Part shown: in pieces, positions 50,547 through 62,180 of the stretch
Layout of the letters: each line of letters starts with the position of its first letter
Position numbering within the stretch: position 1 is the first letter of the stretch
Origin: Casuarius casuarius
Lineage: Eukaryota; Chordata; Aves; Casuariiformes; Casuariidae
DNA: 64,000 bases
Assembly: GCA_003342895.1 (NCBI GenBank)
Contig: PTFA01000035.1
Location: forward strand, 3,486,703-3,550,702
Direction: 5' to 3'
The notes under the pieces: generated by a model
Told to the model about the DNA's origin: nothing
Database searches by the model: none
The model's input: the letters and a program-made list of their open reading frames with translations, nothing else
Made by a program: the position numbers and the translations under genes

Positions 50547-53500
50547 GGACTTCCAAGCATATGTGTTAGCTTAAGAGTGGCTTAGGCATAAAACAATAAA
50601 GAAATGTTGAGAGTGAAGTTTGAAAAGGCAGTAAGCTCCGTTCAAGTCTTTGAAAAGTCTGTGTTAAACAGTAAGTTTTATAAATATTTTATGGTAATGA
50701 CAGGCAGGCACAACTCCACAATGAATATATGGTATACACATGTCTAGGTATCATTTCTTAAAAAGGCAGCTCCTTTTCAACAGTGGCAACTTTGCAAATG
50801 GCATTTTACCTGAACAAACCAAGCCTGGCACACCTTCACCTACCTCTGAAAATACTTTTATTACTACAGAATGAGAGAGAGATTTTAGCCACATCTGGCA
50901 AAAGTCACTAACAATGCTACTTCCATTTAAAGCAGCAGATGGTGATACCATAGATGAGAACACATTTGGCAGGACAAAGAGTCATCTGCCCAACCACTGA
51001 AGCACCATCATTTAGTGGCCTGCAAAATTCGGTTTGTCTATGTGAAGTGAAATCAAAACAACTAAGGCCAGGGAATGTTCTGACTGCTGGACTTAATGAG
51101 CATGATTGCAATTCTGCCTGCCTAGAATTCTCGCCCATGTCCTAGATTCCCCCTTCTCCCCCCCCAAGACACTGCTGCTTCTTTTGCAGTTGGCGTTGTA
51201 AAAGACAGGCTCAGTTGTTCACTCTGTCCTTTTATTTTCATTGCAGTAGCTTATGAAGGCTTCACTTTATAAGACCAACTTTGTTCCATATAGGCACCAT
51301 GCTTGTACAGAGCTTCACTGTGCAACTTTTTCTGTAATCTGCTGCCAGTATTGTCATCATGCCTGTGGCACTATGATATATAGCTTTTCATATAAGAGCT
51401 AGATCCAAAGCTCCATGAAATCAACAGTTTTCTTATAGGACAGTAAAGCACGACCAAGTAACAGGATGAATGATCAAATTTCAGGAGTAATATGAATAAC
51501 TCCATACCTCCAGAGTTCCTTTATGCAGCATGTTAAATATTGCCTTCGACTAAGCTGTGGTTAATTTAATATAGAAATCATTACTTTTGTAAACAACAAT
51601 TATCATTTAAAAGTAAAATTCAAACTTGTCCTATTTGCATACAAGTATTACATGCATTCTAAAATGCCCTCTCTACATCAAAGAGGAAATACAGTTCTCA
51701 CTGATATTATTTGCAGTTCTGCAAATACAAACCTTATGGAAGTTACAAGCACCATAACTCCAAACCTACATAAAAATGCACAGAAAGCCTCTGAAATCAG
51801 CATAAGATTTATTCACATGGAAGTTTGTCCCAAGAATCTCTCTTCATTAACGGCACCCATGCCTCTGATCGCCTGCTGTCTCCCTCTCTTCCCTGCCCCT
51901 GCAAATAGCTCCCTTACTCCCCCCTAAATCACTCCCTCTGCTCCAACAGTCTATCTGCTTCCGATAGTCTCTCTGGGCTGCTTGAAGATGAGGGTGTGAC
52001 AATACAGTACTAGTAAGAAGTATCTTTACATATAGCGCCCTGACGGTAAACAGCCAAACTTTTGCATGGACATACACACAGGCTCAAGTCCAAGCCCATT
52101 CCTGAAATGCAAAGTATGGACAGAAAATCATAAATTCCCAGACACTATACAGTTTTTATAGTTTCAGATCTGTGCTAAAGTCCAATCTAGAAAAGACAAC
52201 CACTGAAGAATTTACTTTTTATAGGCTAGACTGCTGCCATTCCTTGTCAAAATCTCCTCGGCATACTTCATGAAGAAAGAATATAAGAATAACTTGCAAT
52301 ACTATTATGATTATGGCACATGCCTCAGTCTTCCTACTTTTTTGGTAGCATTTTTAAGACAAATAACTGAGTTAACATTCTTACGCTAAGATTAAGATAA
52401 ACATGTGGACATTTGCATGTCTTGTCTGATGTGATCTGCAGTCAGTCTTTAGGAACAGAATGAAACTCTCTCACTCATAAAAGCATACCTTGGCAGGGAA
52501 TGAAACATTCCCCTCTTCCCACACAGGCACAACTGTACATTAACTTTTAAAATCAGGAACACTCCCTGCAACAAGGATCAAAGGAACCATGTGAAGAAAA
52601 GCGCAGAAAATGGAATGGAAGATATTCTTCATGGACTTCAGAGAGAAACATGGGTGTCCCATCAGTCAGAGTTTACTTGGGCACTCTGCACAAACAGCTC
52701 TGACTTTCTGTGATCCAGAACTGTAATTACTGGTGTGGTTTTAGAAAAAATACTTTGCCTAGCTTTAATTCATCACGAGCGCTCTGACCTTCCTTAAGGA
52801 GTAGTCTCTACTGACCCACTGGCAAAATCTATGTCATCTGAAACGGAGACAAGCAAGGGTACTGACCTACAGACCCAGTCTCACCACCAAAGGAGCCAGG
52901 GTAACAGAGGCTTCCTAAGAAGCTGTGCCAACACTGACTTCAGGAAATACTTGGAGAGGCTACATGAATGGCAGAAAATCCTCAGCAGAAATCTGCCACT
53001 CACAGATGGTCATATAATGACAAAACCTGAACCAGCGGCCAAATCAAATGGAGCTGAAGGTTCAGGCCATGTATACTTAACCTGATTTATCAGGCTTTCA
53101 AATCAGGGCTTTTTCTGCTTCATGTTACACTACAGAATCTTAAAGTACCCAGCTGATTAAAAAAAACCAACCCAGAAACAAAAAACAAAAGAAATCAACA
53201 CACAAGCACACAAACAAACTACTAATCCATTCTATACTTTTCAGTTTTTGGAAAGCAGAAATAACTTAATTGCACAGGCTACCAAACCGCATGATTTACT
53301 GGACACTTCATGATTTCATATAGATGCCTTTTCCATTTTGTTCATCGGGTGCATAAAAGATGCATGAATCCTCGGTGTCTGTATGCAGTCATTAGATAAT
53401 ATAATACTAATCAGCCTTCTTATGAGCAACTAGAAACCTAGCTGGATTTCGAGGGTGAACACCCAATACGGCTAAGTGAGAAATCAATACAGCTCGATAG

Positions 53501-56500
53501 AATATTTTGCAAGACAAATGCTGCTTTTACTCCTGCCTCCACACACCTAGCTTAACACAAAGTAAGACATACCTCCCTAGTGGAGAATGTCTCACCCAGA
53601 GTTGCAGCAGAGAACATGCTGTACGAGCAGGCTAAAATGTCAACCCAGTCAGATATTTGATTGCACGTACTTGATAGAAAGAGCTCAATTTCCTGTGCAG
53701 CAAACAAGATATTCTTGAGAAAGTCGAATATGCATTACAGCTGGCACAGATATGATAGCTTATTAAAATGAATCATAGTTTTACAATTTAAAATAGGAAT
53801 ATTCATAATTTGAATGCCAAAAACAGTTCTGTACAGTTCTAGAAGAAATACTTCTTGAAAATAGCATGGCTAGAAATAGAATTATATAATATTTAGATTA
53901 TATATAAAGACATACTTGGTCAAAGACTGTTTCTGCACAAAATAATTTGTATCACACAGAAGAGGATCACAGTGCTGTGAAGCTAATGGTTTTAGTTGAT
54001 ATTCTTTTCCTTAGCCTATGCTAACAATGCAATAAGCTCTTCCTGGAATTCAAAGTGCAATGTATTGGAGAACCCCCAAAACTGAGCCATGCCTCACCTC
54101 CAGTCCAGGTGACGGAAGGCCTTTATCACCCATTTCACAAATCATGGAAGCTATCTCCTGCTACTCTGTACTCAATCCCAGCCTCCCAGGCTGGAGAAAT
54201 TGGGAAAAAAAGCTCATCTCAGGACTGAACACACAGCATGTGGATTAGGTGGTTTTCTTGCCTTAACACAGGACTGTGGAAAGAGAACAGAGTGGCTCCC
54301 TCATAAGCTAGACTCTCTCCAAAAATACAAGACCATTACAAAATAATAGGCCTTTAAAAATAACTTCTATTTTTGGTTTGTCTAAAGTTCTTTTTCCAAT
54401 TCCCCCTGCTCATCCAGAGCATATGTAACAGTGATGGCACTAGAACTCTAACAGCTATAAACTGAGCAATACAATTTTGGTCTCTCATTGCAGGCATCTT
54501 GATGAGAGTCTCGAAAGAGATTAAAGTACATGCATTTGTATGAAGTGTAAACACCTACTTGTAGTTTTCCCCCAAATCCCCACTGCTGCTTCTCTGTTCT
54601 AACCCAAGATATGTGGGTCCCCATTCAACAGCAATGTATGCATACTCTATAGCCATATAAATTCCACGCTCTTGTATCAATCAATTTTTGTCTCAGCCGT
54701 CATCTGCACCTCAGTTAGCAAGCCAACATCAACCCTGCCACTTTCCCTGCCTCTCGCCATTCCTGTGAGAATACTCGCTTTTCCCTTACATTCTGCCCCA
54801 TATAGGTTTTTCATCCAGTTTTCATGCACTCATCTTACCCTCACAGGCCTGGCAAAAGGCAGCTTCAGGGTGTCTTTTACTATCCTGGGGTTTTCATGGG
54901 GAGGAACTTCAAAGTACGTACCTTCTCAGAACTGTTACACGCCTAGAAGAAAGGGCTGGGGAAGAATAAGGATGTGAAGGACAGACAGGAAGGAGAGGGA
55001 AGAGAGAACCAAAATTTTCAGAGCTGCTAAACCATTCTTGCTCTGGTCCAACAAAAGCTCTGGCACCTTCAGAGAAGGGAATAAAAGAACAGTTCCAGCT
55101 TTCTCAGTAGCTTGGATGAACAACTTCTCTTTCCCAAGCGGCAGCTAGGTGAGAAATGCAGCCTCCTACAGCTTCAGACCCCTGCAAGAATGTTAAAGGC
55201 TATGTCACATTAATAAACTGAGACAGCTTGCCAAGTTCCCCTTCAAACCACAAAGAAAGGTAGCAAACTTAGCAAATGAAGATCCCAATTTATAAAGATT
55301 GGCTAACCCACTTGCTCAAAAGAGTTCTAGTAGTCAGGAATTTAGCAATATCTAAACTGTAGTGCCCCTTTTGTGATATGCCATATGGGTGTAAGAATAC
55401 AACCCCAACCTAACAAACTAGTTGATTTTTTTTATTGAGGTTTTCCACATTCTGGCTTCTGAGGCCTACTCCTGTTCCCCAAGGAGCTAACACTGAGCAG
55501 TTCATTCAGAGAGGCACACAGACATGCAAGCAGGGTAAGTATTTCTCCACACTGAAGGTGGAAGATTCTTTCAGGTCAGAGCTTCAATACTCCAAACTCA
55601 GACTCCTCCTGATACAGGGTCACAAGCAAGAGCTCTGCAGTTTGCCACCAGTCAAGGTTCACTGTTCAGTGCCTAATGCCTTGAACACTTCAAGGAATCT
55701 ATAACGAGGCAGAAAAGGGAGATGACAGACAGAGGGTCATCTTCAGCCACAAAGCATGTTCATGTCGTAAGCATATGTCCAGAACTTGAGCTTAAACAAT
55801 AACTTAGAGTTCTGTCCAGCCCCTAGAATAGCTTTGCCCTGACTTTCACAGATTGCCCGACTGCAAAGGAATTTTTATCTACTACCCAGTGATCCTAGGA
55901 TGAAATTTGAATTGGAATATGTCTGACTGTTAGGTGTTTTTTGTTTGGAGTTCTTTTTTTGTTTAGAGTTTTCATCAAACAGCAAATCTTTTTTTACTAA
56001 AATAATAAAGGCAAATACAAATATTAACTATATATAACCAATGTATAACATATGAAATAATTAGTTGTATTTGACCTTTGTGGCACAGATTTACGTTCCA
56101 TGTCCTTTTAAGGTTATTTCAATATGACCCTAGGGCAAATAACAATGAAAAGCTGGCCAGCAGGAAAATGCTTTCAGTGTCTTTCTTAGCATCACAGTCA
56201 AGAAATAGCTACACTGGCATCCTTGCCAACTAGGTTCATATGTCAGCTGCTACTTGGATTACTGAGAAGCAACAGTCCAAAGAAGCCATCCTAGACAGGA
56301 TTGCAAATTAGTGGATCCCTATTCTTCATTTCAAAAATACTTTGGAGTACGGCATGAGGGATCAACTGCAATTAAACTTGGGAAATACCACTGCTCTACA
56401 GGCTTTGAGCAGTGCAGCATCCACTTAGGTTTAATAGATAGCTCTCTTTAAGGAGTTAATCTGAACACCAAACAGAAAATCTTACTACTTGTTATAGTTG

Positions 56501-57897
56501 TAGCGGCATTTCAGTATGAAGAAAGAGTGAAAAGTACAAGATTTGTCCCCACGGCTACAAATCCCCTTCCCAGTTCCAGCATACATAGGTAGCTCACTTA
56601 ATGGAGAAAGAGGAGGTGCAGGTTTCATTTTTGAACATGTTTACAAGAGCAGTTATAGGTCCATGTAAGCTTTTCCACCATGTCTTCAAAAGGCTGTTTG
56701 AGAGACAGGGCACGTGTCTCAAACCAGCTTACGTTTGGTCAATTTTGAGCACAGGCAGAGCAAGCCTGAGGACGTCCGTACTTTATACCTGTCATAGAGG
56801 ATGGCAAGGAAAGGATGAGAGGAAGCACAGTGCCAACTCCTCTAGCCTTGCAACTCCCATCTCAATTCACTGCTTTTCTCCAGTCCCTTTTAGGTTCACA
56901 AAGATGTTATTTCAGATCTGAGTTCTAACAAAAGATATGTACATCACTCACCTAATCTCTTCAAATTTTAGCTTTCAATTCCTGTCCTCCTCCACATCCC
57001 ATTTCTACACAGTGAAACCATGTCAATTCCACCGCGGAAGACTTGCACTCCTACAATCCAGAAGCTAGGACATACACCTTATAAATGTTAAGTTACTTAT
57101 TTGAGATGAACTGATCTTACTCCCACCAACACACATGCAATATTCCAAATCAGGTTTACCAAAATTGTTGAGAATAAACGAAAAACAGCTCCACTCCATG
57201 CTGGAAAATGAGAGTGAACATTCTGGGACAAAATCCAGCAAGGGCACCTTCTAAACTAATAGTGTTATAACACAATGTATTAGAGAGTTGCACAGAAAAG
57301 CAAATACTCTATACAATTAAGATACACAAAATATTCAGACTGAATTTGTCTCAGTATTTAAAGATCAAAGATAAAATTATTTCAGACAGGATGATTCTTT
57401 TCCAAACAACATGCTTAAGACTGTAAAAAATGTCCGTTTCAATTAAGATACTGGCACTGGCTTTTGAACATCACAAGTTTGTTAATTTTATGTAAAGCAA
57501 AATAAAATTATATTCTCAATGGACTCCAGCAAATTAAATGAAAATATTTCCAGCAGCTAATTTGGAAAGGGATATCATTAAAGCACTGTATTGAATCTTA
57601 TCTGTAGCTACCACTTAAACTTCTAGTCACGACACATTCATTCAAAACAAAATAGCAGATTGTAATGTGGGCTGATATCTGAAGGCATTTCATGAGCATA
57701 CTCATGTTGAAGTCTAAATTTTACATGATCATTAGAGAGATTACCTTTGAACTACTTACAAAACAGTTTTCCCTTCTTTGTTCTGTCTCTGAACTAGCAC
57801 ACAGCATTTCAAAGTTTAGTATGATTTATTTTCCTTTCATTTACTAGTTAGCTAAAATAAAATACAATACAAAACTGGAGATCATTTTCTCTTCTGA

Positions 57898-57925
57898 TGT
57901 GTGTGTGTGTGTGGGGGGGGGGGGG
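57898..57925. repeat. (GT)n followed by G13
   Basis: Seven GT units run directly into thirteen consecutive G. This compound microsatellite is likely length-variable, and the G run is difficult to sequence accurately. Confidence 0.95.
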
Positions 57926-60484
57926 TCAAACCACTCAAATTACAGAGCTTTCAAATTCACTGCCCCAAAAGCCAGGTTATCATCATGACAATTACTTCCA
58001 CCCTTGTTTTGTTGCGCTAGGACTATGATTTTCCTCTGCATGCTTGTATCCAGTAGGATTGATGCTTCAATATGCTGTTAGATGAAAAATTTGCTTTGAC
58101 ACTTGTCACTACATCTTAAGCTAGAAAATGAATGTGGTTCTTAATCAGAACAGACAAAAGTACTGTACCGTTTGATGAAAATTACAATTTCTAACTGGCT
58201 CTGTGTAAACCACTGTAACCTAATGCCAAGCCCTCGATGGTAAGTGCTGCTAGGAAACATTATTGGGCAGCTCTATGCATGCAGACGGTTAATTATGACT
58301 TCAGTGGAGAACAGTTCAGGAGATTATGTACAGTTACAACGCAATTAACTCTTGTTTATCATTTCTTACATATCTGCAGTGTTAGCGTATGTGTGGAGCA
58401 TAGTTACTTTGCAAATCATTTTTAACTTCTCTGTTCAGGAGGGCCAAAACCTATGAGGATTTGTATGCCTTTTCTTTCTAACAGGAAAAAGGAAATAAAT
58501 CACATTCAGTTTACAACCAAGCCTCTCTCCATCTCTGGTGCTCGCTTTCATGATTCCATATATAAAAATTAGCTAGATTTGTGCATACTATAGCCACCTG
58601 CTGAAAATTCAACACCAAAATAAGATCTATAATTGGATATACAAAAACAGAAGCTCTGAAATTACAGCACAACGGGCCCAAAATTTGCAGCAGGGATAGT
58701 GGAATTCTGCAGCAGTGTTTATAAGTGGCTGTCAGCAGTTGTACACCCACAGAATCTACTATTAGCAGTTAAAAAAAAAAAGAGAAAGAAAAAAAAAGAG
58801 CCCACGTACACAGCCTCCTACTTTCAGCAGCTCTAATTTTCATTGCCCTTGCATGAGCTTTTCCCCCCCATCTTCTCCTGCAGAAGGAGTGTGTAGGCTC
58901 CATGCTGTACAGAGGAAATGCACAGGGCACCACCATTTTTTCATAGCATATTCAGGAATTTAGAGGAAGGAAAGATGAGAACATTTAATTCTTCACAGCT
59001 TCCTTAAAATAAGGCTAAAAAATACTGTGTCTTCTAGAGTGAAATCATCATTTTTGGTTAACTCGTTTTTAATTAAAACTCATTTACATTTATTAATGTT
59101 TTGAATTCTCATATAATTCTATGACAATTAAAATCCATAGGCAAGGCACAGACAGAACATTCTAGCCTATTCTTCATGCACAGTCTTAGTCTGTAGCTTT
59201 ATTTACACCTGAACACATTAGCATTTGTTTCATATCTCCCACTGCAGTAGTAACCCCGACATAGCTCCTGGTACAGAAATAACGGCAGAAGTGCAAGGAC
59301 AGGGCCCTAGGACCGTAGCCACTGCACCATCTAGATTCAGCCAAATGAGGATTCAATGACACAGTGGTTAGAACATTAGTGGCTACTTCACTTTAGTGAT
59401 CCCCAGCTGCCACAACACACAGGAGCTTTAAACCCACTGGTGCCCAAAGCTCAGCTGTGTTCTAGCCCTTCTCCAAGGCTGCTCCAGGTGGCCTCCAGAT
59501 TTTATACGGAACAGCAAACTTGATAATGCAGCAACATATACTGGGGATCCAGTCCAGGATATCAGAGCAAGCTTTGCTTTCTTCCACCCCAAATGCTGAT
59601 GCTGAGCAGAGAATTGAGACAACAGCATCACAGAGCAGTACACTGACCACGGAAATCTTGATCCAACTCAGAAGTGGGATACAAAACTAATCCAAACTCT
59701 CTTGAATTTAAAGCCCTAATAGGGAACACTGCATATAGATTTTCTTTATTCTCTTTGCTCTTTGAGAAAAAGGTGCTAAAGTTTTACCTCACTTGCTTTT
59801 CACCAAAAAGATTTTGTAAGTCAGAGACTTTGACTTGTTCTGCTGAAAGCAATTGGCAACAGGCTTCTGTCATGAACCCTCACACTTTATTTGCAGAGGT
59901 GGGCCAGCAAGACATCAGCTGCGAAGCTGCTGGCTTTAACCAACTGACAGCAACTGTGCCAGCAGCCCAGGGCGCCCACGCAAGTTTTCAACCAACCTAG
60001 AGTACAACCTCCTTTTCTCATTTGCTGCTTTTCCTCAGGATGCAGAAAAAACAGCTCAAACCAGCCTACTGATCAAATGAGGTAGAACTGGGCATCCTAT
60101 GAATGTCATGAATGCTTCCCCTTGGCCTCACCAGGAGGTGTTGGCCACCGTTTTCACAAGGACTGACAGTAGCTGTGACTCCTAGAAAACAGACAATGCT
60201 CTGGGCTTCTTGCCCTTTACCTCTGGCCTCCAAGAGAAGGAATGGCCTGTAGTTCCATATGTGATTTCCTATAGGACAAGGAACTTACAAGATCAGGAAG
60301 GCCAGTTAAATTGAGGGAGGGTTGGGAGAATAAAGGCAGAGAATAGAGGCAGGGAAAGAGAATTAATCACAACTTCAGGACCTGAATGAAGCTGTAAAGA
60401 AGCACACTGCAAGGTAAACATGTCATATGAGCCTCTGTCCTATCACTTCAGCTGTGTGGTCCAGAGAGGGCTCCTAAAATAAAG

Positions 60485-60600
60485 GTCAAGAGCACTTCAC
60501 AGTGTAAACCTGACAAAGTAACATGAGCTAACACTCAGACACAGTAACACTCATTTGCAAAATGAAGAAACTGAGTGTTCAGAAATAGATTAAGCTCCAT
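60485..60600 (-). repeat. MIR-type ancient SINE, minus strand
   Basis: The plus strand reads as the reverse complement of the MIR core. 'agagcacttcacagtgtaaa' at about 60490 matches the 'agcactttacaaacatta' end. 'tcatttgcaaaatgaagaaa' at 60551 followed by 'ctgagtgttcagaaatagat' and 'taagc' matches 'cattttacagatgaggaaactgaggctcagagaggttaagt'-type sequence. It is degraded and non-coding, and the tRNA-derived end is not visible. Confidence 0.65.
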
Positions 60601-61544
60601 TTTACACTGTAAGCATACATAGCAACTTAAGTACGAAGTCCATAACATTCCGTCTTTGAATTCGGGGTTGACAATGCTATCATTAACATCAGCTTGCGAG
60701 TCTTTGAGTGTTGTGGTACTGAACATCATTTTAACTTGGGATTTGTAGCATAGCAGGTGTGCTCTAGCACAAGCAAGTGCTATTAGGAACTTCTGTATAA
60801 AAAGAATGTCTGCTTGGGGCCCAGGCAAGAAAATATTTACTTCCTACACCACATCTCTTCTAAAGAATCCGGTCCTCTGCTTCCACGACGTGCTTTCTGA
60901 ATGCCACAATACATGCCTCAAATCTCAAGTCAGACACGACATAGAAAAGTCGGCTCTAACAAGCTTATCAAACTAGCATTTTTTTGTTCACTTAGTATAT
61001 TTCTCATACATCTTCAGCCACGGTAACTTCTATATTATTTATATAGAAGCTTGAGCCTGTACTGTTTTCTCACCTCCGCATCAACCAGAGAGCACATGCT
61101 GTCAGTTACTGCAGCTCACAGAGTACTTTTTAAGTTACAGCAGCTGTCTGAATAATTTATGAGTCCTAATATCTCAGCAGTAGTGATTAAACTTAAAAAA
61201 TTCCTTTTTTCAATTCTATGCAAACCAACGCATTATCATTCCCATGTATCAAAAAAACATAAATTGGCTTAGAGATTTATTACATTGTATCTTTATGCTT
61301 TCTCCTGTTTTGGCTCTCATTCTACCCATTCAGTGTGTCAAAGGGACAAGCAGCATTGCTCACTAGGCAGAGCTGATTGAGAAAGGTGAATTTGCTACCA
61401 GTGCAATTTCTACTACACATGTGCCCAGCTGTTCAGTCCTCAACCTGTTTAGGAGATGCTATTCAGAAAGAACATGCAAGCCTGCCATTTTCTGCAATCC
61501 ACCCCCAGCATCCACAAGTGTTGTATGAGGGATGTTAGAGGGTA
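60601..61544. other. Gene-free stretch between two old repeats
   Basis: No gene is recognisable. A 9-bp inverted repeat, CTTCTATAT (61027-61035) and ATATAGAAG (61041-61049), has a 5-base loop. The last few hundred bases before 61545 might belong to the flanking LINE but are too degraded to say. Confidence 0.55.
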
Positions 61545-62180
61545 CACCCCTGCCTAATTCTTCACTATCCATTTATGGACCTGTCTCTACATGAGCTAAT
61601 CTAATCCCTTTTCAAACCTGCTGTACTGTCACAATCTCCTTACAGCAGTAAATGATTTCAGAAAACTCTCAACTGATTCCGAGATACTCTTCTTGTAAGT
61701 GCTTGTCCCAAGTTTGGCATTCTGTAGGGAGGGTTTAGTTTTTTTGTTTGTTTGTTTTGTTTTTAAACATAGATACATTACCTCACATTTATCTACTCTA
61801 AAGCTCGATCCATCACCTTCCCCCTCTTCCTCTCCTCCCACCCCTGAGCTTTGTAAGGTCCTTCTAGAGTTCCCCACCATCAGCACATCATTTGACTTCC
61901 CAGATGAGTTTAGCATTATTGGCAACCTTGGAGGTTTCACTGTTTACCCCTTCTTTGAGTCACTGACAGTGATGTTATATAAAACTGATTCCAGCATTGA
62001 TCCCTGCAGATCCCTCTCCTGTCTCTTTTTCATCTTGAAAAGTGGCTACAATTAGTCTACCACTTGCTTCTCAGCCTTTAAGCAACTTTCATTTCAAAAA
62101 ACAACCTTTTCCCCAGCCTTGTGACAACTTACTTTCTGCAACAATCTTTGTCGCGAAACCTTCTCACATGAGTCTTTGTT
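61545..62180 (-). repeat. Ancient CR1-like LINE, reverse transcriptase C-terminal part
   Basis: Minus-strand translation, though broken, shows the family order. Near 61975-62012 it reads 'LQGSMLESVLYN' (family: PQGSVLGPVLFN). Near 61902-61936 it reads 'KVANNAKLI', the place of the catalytic FADDTKL motif, with both Asp lost. Near 61770-61800 it reads 'FRVDKCEVMYLC' (family: FNVDKCEVMHIG). Near 61560-61580 it reads 'DRSING', a signature of the C-terminal tail. About 62040-62180 matches the consensus antisense DNA upstream of these motifs. A T/G simple tract (61737-61764) interrupts it. Loss of the catalytic residues, stops and frame changes show a dead fossil, much older than the CR1 tail at 34 kb. 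Confidence 0.85.
61737..61764. repeat. T/G simple repeat, (TTTG)n
   Basis: A T run followed by TTTG-type units. It lies within the LINE fossil between the VDKC motif and the C-terminal tail, and it is simple sequence. Confidence 0.9.

Larger units (their letters stand above)
40851..60484. other. Long gene-free stretch
   Basis: No gene is recognisable over almost 20 kb. The longest frame is 145 codons at 49391-49828 (plus); it is lysine-, phenylalanine- and leucine-rich, has no known domain and is near the chance length. Simple sequence includes an AAC repeat near 44238, a T/G tract at 50511-50546, an A/C-rich run at 53158-53220, a GT/G13 tract at 57898-57925 and an A/G-rich run at 58769-58800. 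An inverted repeat lies at 47269-47295, and the palindrome TTCCTTGCAAGGAA at about 47583-47596. A weak terminal-exon candidate is at 59897-60000. Between about 59428 and 59650 two minus-strand frames (71 and 62 codons) overlap; neither is recognisable. Confidence 0.55.

Noticed and set aside
53158..53220. A/C-rich run that could be a retroposon tail
   Set aside because: No SINE or processed transcript body precedes it, and CR1 does not leave poly-A tails. It is treated as simple sequence.
54120..54160. 'cccatttcacaaatcatggaagct'-like word resembling reverse MIR core
   Set aside because: Single short match without the ordered neighbouring blocks seen at 60485-60600.
59428..59650. Two overlapping minus-strand frames of 71 and 62 codons
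   Set aside because: Both frames are open at once, which points to base composition. Neither peptide is recognisable.
61699..62055. 118-codon plus-strand frame
   Set aside because: This is the antisense of the LINE reverse-transcriptase fossil, whose real reading direction is the minus strand.
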